A stretch of DNA of 64,000 nucleotides. It comes from Muribaculaceae bacterium. Its GTDB lineage: Bacteria; Bacteroidota; Bacteroidia; Bacteroidales; Muribaculaceae. The notes under the pieces are model-generated. The model saw nothing but the letters and a program-made list of their open reading frames with translations. It was not told the origin of the DNA and did no database searches. The position numbers and the translations under genes are program-made. Positions 55,340 through 64,000 of this stretch are shown piece by piece; position 1 is the stretch's first letter, and the number at the start of each line of letters is the position of its first letter. Location: the NCBI GenBank assembly GCA_017626045.1, contig JAGAJP010000068.1, forward strand, positions 1 to 64,000, in the 5' to 3' direction.

Positions 55340-57991
55340 ATGAAATCTGAATTTTTCGGCCTAAGCGACGCTGAAGTGGCGGAAAGCAGAAGGCTAAACG
55401 GCATAAACATACTGACTCCACCCGAAAAGATTCCCCTATGGAAACAGTTCCTCGTAAAATTCCGTGACCCGCTTATCATAATTCTTATGATTGCCGGCAT
55501 TCTGTCGGTAGGGATTTCATGTTATGAATATTGGGGGCTGAATCTCGGCGCTGGTGTCTTTTTCGAGCCAGTCGGCATCTTCATCGCAATCTTCCTTGCC
55601 ACGGGGCTCGCATTCCTGTTCGAACTGAAGGCTGAGAGAGAGTTTGCTGTCCTCAACCAGGTAAACGATGACGAGCCGGTCCAGGTTATCCGTAACGGAA
55701 ATGCCATGCAGATTGCAAGAAAAGACGTCGTAGTGGGCGATATTGTGATTCTAAACACAGGCGAGGAAGTGCCTGCCGACGGGGAACTGCTTGAGACGGT
55801 GCTTCTTAATATCGACGAGTCATCCCTGACCGGCGAACCGATTTGCCATAAGTCCGCAGACCACGCCGATTTCGACAGCGACGCCACTTTCCCCACAAAC
55901 CATGCCTTGCGCGGAACCAAGATTATGGAGGGTCATGGATTGATGCGTGTGTTTGCCGTCGGTGACAGAACGGAAAACGGAAAGGTGTTCGAGGCTGCGA
56001 GAATAGACGATAGTGTCAGGACGCCGCTCAATGAGCAACTTGACGGGCTCGGCAAACTGATTACAAAAGTGGCATACTGCTTCGCGGCGGCGATCATAGC
56101 GGGGCGCATACTGATGTATTTCATCAATATGCCTTCATTCGACCTTGTTCCCTTCCTTGCGTATCTGCTCCAGACTCTCATGATAGCGGTCACACTTGTG
56201 GTGGTGTCGGTGCCGGAAGGTCTTCCCATGGCGGTGACGCTTTCGCTCGCCTACTCGATGCGGAGGATGCTACACACCAACAATCTCGTGCGTAAGCTTC
56301 ATGCCTGCGAGACCATGGGAGCGACTACCGTAATCTGTACCGACAAGACCGGCACGTTGACGCAAAACCGTATGCAGGTGGCTGACACCGTCTTTTATGG
56401 CAATCCTTCCAAAGATATTGTGGAGGAGGGAATTGCCGTGAATTCTACTGCAAGGCTCGACCTGTCTGGTGGCAAAACGGAGGTGCTCGGCAATCCCACC
56501 GAGGGTGCGCTTCTGCTCTGGCTGTGCGGGAGGGGAGTGGATTATGAGAATGTCAGGAACGAGGCGGGCGTTGTCGCTGAACTTCCGTTTTCCACCGAGC
56601 GGAAATATATGGCGACTGTTGTCAAGTCAGCTTCCGGAAAGAAGATTGTCTATGTGAAGGGGGCTCCGGAGATTGTTTTCGGGCTGTGCCGCAACACTCC
56701 GGGTGTGACCTCCGGGCAGGTAGAGAAACAGCTTCTTGATTATCAGGGTCAGGCGATGCGCACTCTCGGATTCGCGTATCAGGAACTCTTTGACGGCGAG
56801 ATAGCGATAGAAAACGATAGGGTAGTGGCTCCAAACCTTACGTTCATGGGCATTGCTGCCATCTCTGATCCGGTGCGTCCCGATGTGCCGGCTGCCGTGA
56901 AGGAGGTTATGGATGCGGGAATCGAGATAAAGGTGGTGACCGGCGACACTCCCGGCACCGCCAAAGAGATAGGTCGCCAGATCGGATTATGGAATGACAG
57001 CGACGATGGCGATGATAATATCATTACAGGTCCTGAGTTTGCTGAAATCCCCGACGACCGAATCAGGGAAAGGGTTGCGGACCTCAAGATTATTGCCAGG
57101 GCGCGTCCGATGGACAAGAAACGGCTCGTGGAGGCTCTGCAGTCGCGCAATGAGGTGGTGGCGGTAACCGGTGACGGAACAAACGACGCCCCGGCACTGA
57201 AGGCGGCTCATGTCGGCCTCTCGATGGGCGACGGCACGTCTGTGGCGAAGGAGGCTTCGGACATCACCATCATCGACAACTCCTTCACCTCTATCGGCAG
57301 GGCGGTTATGTGGGGACGCTCTCTATACCAGAATATCCAGCGGTTCATCCTCTTCCAACTCACCGTGAATGTGGCGGCAAGCCTCATAGTGCTATTCGGT
57401 TCTTTTATGGGCATGCAGTCACCGCTTACCGTAACACAGATGCTGTGGGTAAATCTCATCATGGACACTTTCGCGGCGATGGCTCTTGCCTCTCTGCCCC
57501 CTTCGGAATCAGTTATGAAAGATAAACCGCGCTCGAGGAATGCTTTCATCATCAACCGATCGATGTGGAAGTCAATAGTAGGCGTTGGCGGCATATTCTT
57601 CCTTTTCCTTCTCGGACTTCTCTATTACTTCGAGCATACCGACATCATGAGCCTAACACAGATCGGGAAAGTCAGCATGGGTGCCAACACCGGACTCAGC
57701 GACTATGAGCTATCCCTCTTCTTCACCATCTTCGTCTTCCTGCAGTTCTGGAACATGTTCAACGCCCGCGCCTTCGAAACCGGTCGCTCGGCGTTCCACC
57801 TGAAGAATTGCGGAGGCTTCGTGCTCATAGCCCTCTGTATCCTCTTCGGCCAGATCCTGATAGTGACCATAGGCGGCGACTTCTTCAACGTAGAGCCTCT
57901 CAAGCCCCTTGACTGGCTAATCATCATAGCCGGCACCTCCCCAGTCCTCCTCCTCGGCGAACTCCTCCGCCACCTCCACCAAAAGAAATGA
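55340..57991 (+). CDS. Calcium-transporting P-type ATPase (PMCA type)
   Basis: 883 residues of a P2-type cation pump. Actuator motif SSLTGEPICHKS; PEGLPMAVTLSLAYS in TM4; phosphorylation site CTDKTGTLTQNRMQ with Asp near residue 335; nucleotide-binding KGAPEIVFG; hinge AVTGDGTNDAPALK near residue 611. The C-terminal six membrane segments include LWVNLIMDTFAAMALASLPP. The PMCA/SERCA-like layout points to calcium export. The period-7 array occupies the space where a promoter would lie. Confidence 0.93.
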   Translation: MKSEFFGLSDAEVAESRRLNGINILTPPEKIPLWKQFLVKFRDPLIIILMIAGILSVGISCYEYWGLNLGAGVFFEPVGIFIAIFLATGLAFLFELKAEREFAVLNQVNDDEPVQVIRNGNAMQIARKDVVVGDIVILNTGEEVPADGELLETVLLNIDESSLTGEPICHKSADHADFDSDATFPTNHALRGTKIMEGHGLMRVFAVGDRTENGKVFEAARIDDSVRTPLNEQLDGLGKLITKVAYCFAAAIIAGRILMYFINMPSFDLVPFLAYLLQTLMIAVTLVVVSVPEGLPMAVTLSLAYSMRRMLHTNNLVRKLHACETMGATTVICTDKTGTLTQNRMQVADTVFYGNPSKDIVEEGIAVNSTARLDLSGGKTEVLGNPTEGALLLWLCGRGVDYENVRNEAGVVAELPFSTERKYMATVVKSASGKKIVYVKGAPEIVFGLCRNTPGVTSGQVEKQLLDYQGQAMRTLGFAYQELFDGEIAIENDRVVAPNLTFMGIAAISDPVRPDVPAAVKEVMDAGIEIKVVTGDTPGTAKEIGRQIGLWNDSDDGDDNIITGPEFAEIPDDRIRERVADLKIIARARPMDKKRLVEALQSRNEVVAVTGDGTNDAPALKAAHVGLSMGDGTSVAKEASDITIIDNSFTSIGRAVMWGRSLYQNIQRFILFQLTVNVAASLIVLFGSFMGMQSPLTVTQMLWVNLIMDTFAAMALASLPPSESVMKDKPRSRNAFIINRSMWKSIVGVGGIFFLFLLGLLYYFEHTDIMSLTQIGKVSMGANTGLSDYELSLFFTIFVFLQFWNMFNARAFETGRSAFHLKNCGGFVLIALCILFGQILIVTIGGDFFNVEPLKPLDWLIIIAGTSPVLLLGELLRHLHQKK

Positions 57992-58021
57992 CCGGCGATT
58001 TATTACATTTGCTTAAACTCC

Positions 58022-60157
58022 TTATATCTCTTTTATACCAAGATTTTTGAAGTATTCAAAAGTTTGGTTATAATATTCAGGTAGGCGTGTTGGATCTTCG
58101 GGGAATCCTTCTGGTGTAGTTTTATTATTGCCCTCCGGAACACATATTACCATTCCTTGACGAGCGCGGGTTAGAAGCACTCGATAGGCATTTAACATGT
58201 ATTTCTGAGATTCAATATTCTTCTCGGCAATCCATTGAGTCTTACCGTTAAATTTCCAGAATGTCCATAATCCATTATCATAACGCATATCTGCATCCCA
58301 AAGCACACATGCAAAATCAACTTCCAAGCCTTGAACTTGTATTTCTGTAGCTGCTTCCTCAAGGAAATTTGAAGATCTTACGTCCGTTTTATCCTCGAGA
58401 AACCAATGGACTGCATTCTCTTCACTCTGAGGTAAGACATGTACAGCCAATGGCTTAAAACGGGCAGAAACTTTCGAAATAAGTATTCCGGTTTGTTGGG
58501 AGCCTCGTGCTTGTTGTCTAAGCCACTGACGAGCTTTGTCCATGCTACGCGTTAACACTACTGGGTAGCCATGGTTAACGACATTCTTATATAAATCAGT
58601 TGCATCCTGATTAAACGATAATAAAGAATGCACGAATCCCGATAGTCTTTCAGCTCTAAATGAACGTAGGCTTACTCCAAGATGTAATTTATCAGAATAA
58701 ACAACATTTGGGTTGCACTCAAGCAGCTGATTTACTTTTCCTTCAGCATATTCAGGTTCACTTAGTTTATCGGATATATAAACTTTCCAGTGTGGGAAAT
58801 TATTATTGAGAGCATTAATCCATTCTGATATTCCTGCTTCTCCTGTATTTATTTCTTGGCCACCCCCAATAAGACATACGATTGTAGCCCAATCTTCTCG
58901 CTGGTCTAAAGACCAAATCAGAAAAGCTGCCTCAGACATAGGGAAATTTGCAACTTTAAGCTTATTCCCGTATGTGCCTCCTCGTTTAAGATAATCAGCT
59001 ATACGTTTATGAGTCCATGCTCGTTGTGCTTCATCAAATATTGCAACATGCTCAACTTCTCCATATCCGCTTTGTTGAAGTTTTACAGCTTTTTCCGGAT
59101 CAATCTCAAGCTTGCCGTCTACTACCGGATTTTTTATCTTTGCGAGCATATTATCCCTATAGCGGTGGATAATTTGAATGAATTTGCTCACTTCACGGCG
59201 AGAATCTGTAAGTTTTTTGTTTTCTTTACGTTCTTTTGATTTTTTGTAATTATCGCGTGCAAGAGCTTCTGTTAAGACCGCAACAAGAGGACCATTACCG
59301 GACAAGTATACCGCTCCATCGTCCTCATTGAAAGTACCGTCTTCTTGATATGATTGTTTGACGGCAACATCAAGTCCGACCAATGTTTTACCGGCTCCGG
59401 GAACACCGGTTACGAAGCATATACATTTTTCGCGATTTCTCTTGGCATTGTTGATTACTTCAAGGATATACGCGATAGTGGCATCCGTTGTTACTTTGTC
59501 TGCTTCATGTCTGGTTATATCTTCTACTGAATGATTTTCATATAATGACCGAGCTGCTTCAATTATTGTTGGAGTTGGAGTATATGGACTAATAATCCAA
59601 TCCTTTATTGAGCCGGGTGTATACGCTTTCGCATGTCGCAGAGTTTCTTTGATAAGATTCGGCAATCCACCAGCTCCAGTAATAAGAGGATTAAATATTG
59701 AGTCATTATAGACTGATGGAATAAAAGAATTTAATGTTGATCTATGTTTGGTTGGTATTAGAATGGGTACTATAATTCTGTCGTGGCTATAAAGATGAAA
59801 ATTCTTTAAGTCAAGAGCATAGTCCATTACTTGTTCTACGTCGGATTGTAAGGCATCCTTCTGGCCAACTTTAAATTCAAGGCAGAATATTATTCCTCTT
59901 AATAACAAAACGACATCGATACGTTTACCTAAACGAGGTATATCATACTCAAATATTATTTCTGATTCTTCATCTTTCCATGGCAAAAGGGTTTCCTGTA
60001 AAAGTCGTATTTCTCCAAACCATGCTTCGTCGGTAGTTGTCAATGCTTGACCATGATAAGAATCATGAAGATGTCCTAAAATTGAATACGGATCGTCTTC
60101 AATAAACGATTTGAAATCAGATTTGAACAAGCATCTATTTGTCTTATTTGTAGCCAT
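58022..60157 (-). CDS. DUF2075 nuclease-helicase-like protein
   Basis: A 711-residue, AT-rich accessory gene. An N-terminal restriction-nuclease-like segment (RIDVVLLLRGIIFCLEFKVG, residues about 75-95) precedes a Schlafen-group-like DUF2075 helicase: Walker A GVPGAGKTLVG near residue 253, Walker B VAIFDEAQRAW near 375, and a C-terminal VLLTRARQGMVICVPEG. Relatives occur in defence islands, so a role against phage or foreign nucleic acid is a fair guess. A TAAATTTG box (60182-60189, minus) lies 24 bases upstream. Confidence 0.85.
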   Translation of the reverse strand: MATNKTNRCLFKSDFKSFIEDDPYSILGHLHDSYHGQALTTTDEAWFGEIRLLQETLLPWKDEESEIIFEYDIPRLGKRIDVVLLLRGIIFCLEFKVGQKDALQSDVEQVMDYALDLKNFHLYSHDRIIVPILIPTKHRSTLNSFIPSVYNDSIFNPLITGAGGLPNLIKETLRHAKAYTPGSIKDWIISPYTPTPTIIEAARSLYENHSVEDITRHEADKVTTDATIAYILEVINNAKRNREKCICFVTGVPGAGKTLVGLDVAVKQSYQEDGTFNEDDGAVYLSGNGPLVAVLTEALARDNYKKSKERKENKKLTDSRREVSKFIQIIHRYRDNMLAKIKNPVVDGKLEIDPEKAVKLQQSGYGEVEHVAIFDEAQRAWTHKRIADYLKRGGTYGNKLKVANFPMSEAAFLIWSLDQREDWATIVCLIGGGQEINTGEAGISEWINALNNNFPHWKVYISDKLSEPEYAEGKVNQLLECNPNVVYSDKLHLGVSLRSFRAERLSGFVHSLLSFNQDATDLYKNVVNHGYPVVLTRSMDKARQWLRQQARGSQQTGILISKVSARFKPLAVHVLPQSEENAVHWFLEDKTDVRSSNFLEEAATEIQVQGLEVDFACVLWDADMRYDNGLWTFWKFNGKTQWIAEKNIESQKYMLNAYRVLLTRARQGMVICVPEGNNKTTPEGFPEDPTRLPEYYNQTFEYFKNLGIKEI

Positions 60158-60212
60158 AATAATTTTGTTATATTGAACTTACAAATTTACATAATTTTTT
60201 TAGATTTTACAT

Positions 60213-60227
60213 TGAAGTTGTTTCAAA
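60213..60227. repeat. GAAGTTGTTTCAA half-element upstream of the DUF2075 gene
   Basis: TGAAGTTGTTTCAA matches the dispersed half-element, about 55 bases upstream of the DUF2075 ATG. No second arm is seen. Confidence 0.5.
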
Positions 60228-60365
60228 TTATTTCCTTATCTCGCTCAGGCGATACTTGTATCAATATCCTCTCAGTTCGGCCGATGATAGAACGCAACTG
60301 TTCCCTGAATAACGTCAGCGATCTTCCGGGCTTCTCGAGTTTATCGCGATTCTCGAGTTTCTCCA

Positions 60366-60852
60366 TTACCTCGATATTCCCGAAGTGCCCGGCAGATCGA
60401 GCGGTCGGGTACCGTTGCAATTTGGATAGTCGCTGCAGCCCCAGAATTCGCGGCCCTGCTGTTGGCCTTTCTTCTGAGTTCGTTTGAACATGGGTTTCCC
60501 GCATTTGGGACAGGTCGGGGCTCCACTTTCTCTTGCTTCTGTCTTGCGGGCTCCCAGTCGCTCGGTGGTCATGGATTGCCTCACGATCGGAATTCCCGAC
60601 AGCCCAAACATTGCCGTTTCTACGTAGCAGAAAATTGAAAATGTCGCCTTGAAGCTCGTCAAAACTTGCTCTTGCCACATCGAGCAGACGCATCTCCGTC
60701 TCTACGGAAGTAGAATGTCGTGCCGAGCCTTCGGCAATATTGGCAATACCGCATCTTGCAGCCATCACCATCTGGTCGTAAAGACGACGTCCCGGATCCA
60801 TTCGGTAATCAACAAAGCGGTCGCAGAAATCCTGTGTCGCAAGTTGAATCAC
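60366..60852 (-). pseudogene. Frameshifted four-helix-bundle protein with zinc-ribbon suffix
   Basis: The first frame encodes a four-helix bundle of the S23-rRNA-IVS-like family (LYDQMVMAARCGIANIAEGS, EMRLLDVARASFDELQGDIF). Around 60560-60600 the frame shifts; the second frame carries TCPKCGKPMFKRTQKKG and FWGCSDYPNCNGTRPL, a topoisomerase-type zinc ribbon that normally follows this bundle in one protein. The start is also uncertain: the first frame is open upstream to a stop near 60893. Probably a dead gene. Confidence 0.7.
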
Positions 60853-61083
60853 ATTCGCTAAAATCCATGAACTCAGCCAATGATTAATTCATAACCAGAC
60901 CTCCAGTCGCGATGCCGAGACAATGCATAATTCATATTCCATAATGCATAATTGGGCTCAACTCGGTGGTTTTCGCGCATCGATGTGTGGAGGGTGCGAC
61001 CTCCGGGCGCGACACCGAAGCTATCCATAATGAATAATGCATGTTAAGTATTCTCGGAATATATATTGACATGCAGATGCTCT
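60853..61083. repeat. Non-coding spacer with composite-array relatives
   Basis: It contains AGTCGCGATGCC, a variant of the GAGTCGCGAAGCC junction, next to repeated ATGCATAATT/ATAATGCATAATT units (60920-60955) and again near 61030-61050. No gene is visible. Confidence 0.5.
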
Positions 61084-62026
61084 TTATTCCGGTTTCGTTA
61101 TGAATTTCTTGAAGTCGTCATATTGCGCGTATATGTCTGGAATCACATACTGGTCTTTGTCGATTGCGCCGAGACCGCGCTCAAGATCTTTGATGACATC
61201 TTTGCAATCTCCGGCAATGGCCTTGTTTACACAATCGGTTGCGAATATGTCTTTGATTTCGGGTATCAGTTCTTTTGCGTTTATGTCAATCAGATAGGAC
61301 ATCAGGGAGCCGGCGAAAGAGCCGTCGCAAGCTTTCTGAACAGGTAGGTTGGAAACCATGCTGTTTAGAAGGCGCCGGAATACAGCAATAATCTCCTCGC
61401 GTCTTTCAGGTTGATTGAAAACAATCATCGCCAAAGCTTTAGGAGCGTTGGAACGGAGATATGAATCCAATCCCGGCTGGTTCAGATAGTATTCGATTGC
61501 TGGTATCTTATCTTTGCCGCATGCATATAGTGCCGGATGGATGAGTTCCTGAGCCAGGTCGCCAAGATGATATTCGGCAAAATCGCCGGTCTGACGCATA
61601 ATCTCAAGGACTGCATCAAGACCTTTGTCGCTTTGAAGTTGGGCGAGTAGTATGAGCGAGTGCATTATGGCGCTGTTGTCCCAGCTTTCGGTCGTGTCAT
61701 CGTTGATGCCCTTGTATGTTTTGCCGATGGAATAGAGTATGATATTGCTTATGTCTTGTGCGGCCTCGTCTTTAGGAAGTGCGAGAATCCGGTCTATGAC
61801 TTCGTGGGACAGACAACTGTATGTAATTGTCAGGCGAAAGAAGCTCGTCGGCTATGAACTGATTCGTGACGGATAGCGTCTGAGGATAGTCAGGGTATTG
61901 GTATGTGTATTTTTCATCTGGACATCGATATGATTCCTCCTTCATTTTGAGAATACCCTCAAATGCTCTTTTTAAGTCATTTATTGTAATTTTGGATAAA
62001 TGGGAACCTTCGTTATCGTCTTCGTA
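61084..62026 (-). pseudogene. C-terminal half of a split protein (DUF1186-like), with frameshift
   Basis: Reading on past the TAA at 62027-62029, the same frame continues (YEDDNEGSHLSKITINDLKR ... TLSVTNQFIADELLSPDNYI) to about 61815, where one frame shift joins it to HEVIDRILALPKDEAAQDIS and the long frame ending at 61084. That last part (HSLILLAQLQSDKGLDAVLE, YYLNQPGLDSYLRSNAPKAL) looks like helical HEAT-like repeats related to DUF1186. A caller would report only 61084-61665 as a 193-residue gene. Confidence 0.65.
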
Positions 62027-62650
62027 TTAGTCTTCATCTTCATCTTCATCATAGTTCTCTTCCTCGACCGGTTCTCCGTATGGCATGATAAATTCAAAAT
62101 CATCGCCAAGATTTTTCTTTAGAATATGATAGTATGGCATTTCCTTTCTGTCGGGATTGACTATAAGTAAATGTTTCCCGTCTTTGCCGAAATCATATTC
62201 AATCAGAGGTATATCGTCTGTGTCTTCCTCCAGTATATATCCGGCAGGGTCAAAATCTTTTGCAGGCTTGATGCCACCTTCCTCTGCGAATGCAATTGCT
62301 CCGTAGATGATGTTGTGGGCTTCGTTGTAACTGATTTCTTCAAGTCCCATTCCTTTCTTACAGTTGTCCAGGTACTCTTCAAAAACAGAGGGAGTCATAT
62401 TTTCGTAGTAGCCGGCATCCTTTACTCCAAGGCAGAACGTATCGACAAGAAAGGTAGCCATAACCAGATTGCCGCTTGGACGCACTCGCGTGACTATGAC
62501 ATGTGCCATGCCGGATTCCTGCCAGTTGGGAGGAGCGATGTAGCATTTTCCAATGGGTAGAGTTCGCGCTTTTTCGCGCATGAATCGATGTGGTGAGAGA
62601 GCGGGCTGCTGTTGCCCTTTGCCTTTATTCTTGGATTTTTTCTTTGCCAT
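62027..62650 (-). CDS. N-terminal half of the split protein; hypothetical
   Basis: 207 residues, starting with a very basic tail (MAKKKSKNKGKGQQQ) and ending with an acidic tail (EEENYDEDEDED) at a TAA. Between them lies a conserved block: EKARTLPIGKCYIAPPNWQE, HVIVTRVRPSGNLVMATFLV, DTFCLGVKDAGYY. I recall similar N-terminal blocks in larger Bacteroidetes hypothetical proteins with helical repeats after them, which fits the downstream continuation. The stop may be a recent mutation. Function unknown. Confidence 0.7.
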   Translation of the reverse strand: MAKKKSKNKGKGQQQPALSPHRFMREKARTLPIGKCYIAPPNWQESGMAHVIVTRVRPSGNLVMATFLVDTFCLGVKDAGYYENMTPSVFEEYLDNCKKGMGLEEISYNEAHNIIYGAIAFAEEGGIKPAKDFDPAGYILEEDTDDIPLIEYDFGKDGKHLLIVNPDRKEMPYYHILKKNLGDDFEFIMPYGEPVEEENYDEDEDED

Positions 62651-62714
62651 GATAAGGAGTTATGTTGTCATTAAAACAAATTTGAAAGAGAGATAGATTA
62701 CCGGGGTACAAATA

Positions 62715-62729
62715 AGTAGAAACAACTTC
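62715..62729. repeat. GAAGTTGTTTCTAC half-element downstream of the second Fic gene
   Basis: On the minus strand TGAAGTTGTTTCTACTTA, matching 2736-2752 over 18 bases. It lies 6 bases after the Fic stop and 65 before the next ATG. Confidence 0.55.
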
Positions 62730-62734
62730 ATTGC

Positions 62735-63769
62735 CTAAAAATAGGTTTTGACGGCGAAAAGGAATTGGTCAATGAAGATGCGCTTGAAGGTGGCTATATT
62801 GTTCTGTTCGTAAAACATCAGCATCGCCTTTTTGTAGTCGATAGAATCGACGGTACGGAACGAAATGGGGCAGTAACTGTTGGCGATTAGGATACCGTTG
62901 CTCACGATTCTGGAGGTGCGCTTGTTGCCGTCGGTGAATGCCTGAATGTAGCTGAGTAAAACAAGAGCAAGCAGGGCTTTCTCGAAGATATTGCTCTTTC
63001 CGTTGATGAGCTGAACTGTATCTTCAAGTGCTTCGCGTATCTGGAATTCATTGTCGAGCGGAGTGTAGTTTGTCCCGGTTATGCCGACGCGACGATGACG
63101 TATGTTTTTCTCAACGCCTAACTCTTTTGTAAGCAACGCATGAATCTCCTCAATACGGGCTACAGTCAGATTCTTAAGATAGTCCGGCACATCAAGAATA
63201 AAGTCGAGCGCATCCTTATGGTTGAGGAGCATCACAGCTTCTTCTTTTGTCTTGCCGCTTGCCGTCTGTTTCTCTTTCAGCAATCTCTCGGTCTCCAGCA
63301 AGGAATATGTGTTGCCCTCTATTTGGGATGATTTCCAGGAAAGGTCAATGCCCAGCCGCTCCATCTCTTTTCGGTATTCCAAATCTGACATATCCGACAG
63401 ATGCTGACGAAAGAGTCCCTGAGCGTCATCCAGCTGCTGTAACTCTTCATGGGTGAATAAATCCACTTTCGGAAGAATTTCATTGATAAGCTTAAAATTG
63501 AATGTCTCCTGCACGATACGTTCATCCACATCCTTGTCGAAGTATGTGTCGAGATTCAGCTCCATAGTAACATGAGCTTGCGGAGTGAGCCTATAGCGCG
63601 TAGCCGGCCCTCGACCGACAACCTCTATGTGGCCTTTGGAGACGCCATCGGCGATCATACGCATAAGAGTCCTGTCGCTAATCTCCTTGGATAAGGAGGG
63701 GAGAATATCCGCCCGCTTTGAGAGCGGTTTATAGTGTAAGAACTGTAGTATTTCGATTTCTGTTGTCAT
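62735..63769 (-). CDS. Fic-family protein with winged-helix N-terminus and altered active site
   Basis: 344 residues. The N-terminal 70 residues resemble a winged helix (ILQFLHYKPLSKRADILPSL, GHIEVVGRGPATRYRLT). WKSSQIEGN near residue 150 carries the inhibitory S/TxxxE(G/N) pattern. The Fic core reads IQAFTDGNKRTSR near residue 276, with Gln (codon CAG) where the catalytic His is expected. I recall similar Gln forms in this subfamily, so activity may be altered, not lost by mutation. An inverted repeat overlaps its promoter. Confidence 0.85.
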   Translation of the reverse strand: MTTEIEILQFLHYKPLSKRADILPSLSKEISDRTLMRMIADGVSKGHIEVVGRGPATRYRLTPQAHVTMELNLDTYFDKDVDERIVQETFNFKLINEILPKVDLFTHEELQQLDDAQGLFRQHLSDMSDLEYRKEMERLGIDLSWKSSQIEGNTYSLLETERLLKEKQTASGKTKEEAVMLLNHKDALDFILDVPDYLKNLTVARIEEIHALLTKELGVEKNIRHRRVGITGTNYTPLDNEFQIREALEDTVQLINGKSNIFEKALLALVLLSYIQAFTDGNKRTSRIVSNGILIANSYCPISFRTVDSIDYKKAMLMFYEQNNIATFKRIFIDQFLFAVKTYF

Positions 63770-63784
63770 ATCAATATCGTTAAC

Positions 63785-63835
63785 CGCGACAAATTTAGTA
63801 AAAATTCTTGAATAATCGCGACAGGTTGTCGTGAT
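63785..63835 (-). promoter_or_regulatory. Promoter and operator of the second Fic gene
   Basis: Minus strand -7 box TAAATTTG (63790-63797). The inverted repeat ATCGCGACA (63815-63823) / TGTCGTGAT (63827-63835), one mismatch, lies at and upstream of the -33 region. A further half-site CGCGACA (63785-63791) overlaps the -7 box. The layout matches autoregulation by the protein's winged helix. Confidence 0.65.
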
Positions 63836-63932
63836 TTCTTGCTTAATTTTGGGGTCTTTGGCGCGATTTTATTAATACGGTGTTATACCAAGCCTGACGA
63901 ACGACTCCTAATTATCATAATTACAGAATTGT

Positions 63933-64000
63933 CTACTCAAGCCATTTATCGAATCGGGGGGCGAACATGTCGATGTCGCGCTGGGGCAGTCCGAGTCTGC
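63933..64000 (-). CDS. C-terminus of an unidentified protein (partial)
   Basis: The minus strand frame enters from the window edge and ends RLGLPQRDIDMFAPRFDKWLE with a TAG at 63933-63935. It looks like a true C-terminus but is too short to name. Confidence 0.5.
   Translation of the reverse strand, partial: RLGLPQRDIDMFAPRFDKWLE

Noticed and set aside
60223..60365. C-terminal extension of the four-helix-bundle protein in its first frame
   Set aside because: The family-like zinc ribbon lies in the other frame and ends at 60366; the rest of the first frame is read after the shift and looks random.

Overview
The window looks like a chromosomal segment of a gut Bacteroidales, most likely a Muribaculaceae-type (S24-7) bacterium; the family assignment is inference. 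Supporting signs are Bacteroidetes promoters (TTTG-N19/20-TAnnTTTG) upstream of many genes, genes without Shine-Dalgarno sites, proteins with type IX secretion (T9SS) C-termini, GldE, DUF4230 and BspA-like proteins, and fused DAHP synthase-chorismate mutase. There are no rRNA or tRNA genes and no CRISPR array. Core genes have balanced base composition. The accessory blocks at about 3-6.8, 10.8-14.4 and 58-64 kb look richer in A+T.

Layout. 0-2.7 kb: pyrimidine genes pyrC-carA-carB on the minus strand. 2.7-6.8 kb: two secreted T9SS cargo proteins, a BspA-like leucine-rich repeat protein and a gingipain-family (C25) peptidase. 6.9-10.8 kb: a graveyard with an IS66 fragment and a frameshifted IS110 remnant joined to a broken MG2/TonB-plug-like gene. 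10.8-14.5 kb: accessory genes, including a self-regulating-looking Fic gene, an 11-residue tandem repeat and a DUF4143 ATPase. 14.5-22.5 kb: a long minus-strand run with two DUF4230 genes, trkA-trkH, then trpS and a metal-type ABC binding protein and ATPase coupled to an SpmA-SpmB fusion in place of a permease. 22.6-28.5 kb: a PepSY-like protein, a nitroreductase, an unannotated 550-base block with a small ORF and hairpins, a GadC-like transporter, a GH43-like protein and an SPFH-Arc pair. 28.5-42.8 kb: housekeeping genes eno, a RecD-like helicase, fabD, asd, valS, gluQ, pheA, DAHPS-CM, an OPT transporter and mdh. 42.9-55.1 kb: secreted proteins, a 5'-damaged T9SS-type gene, glyS, lemA, an FKBP isomerase, an S9 peptidase, a GH10-like hydrolase, a TIGR02757 protein, a phosphopantetheinyl transferase and gldE. 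55.3-58 kb: a calcium P-type ATPase. 58-64 kb: a second accessory block with a DUF2075 nuclease-helicase-like protein, two broken genes and a second Fic gene.

The least explained signals are: (1) a dispersed imperfect palindrome, GAAGTT-N5/6-AACTTC or its half GAAGTTGTTT, in about ten intergenic spaces; (2) short tandem arrays of 7- and 9-base units in intergenic DNA, two of them sharing the junction GAGTCGCGAAGCCAATT; (3) inverted repeats over the promoters of both Fic genes; and (4) the ZnuA/ZnuC-like pair with no ABC permease but a tightly coupled Gate-domain membrane protein.
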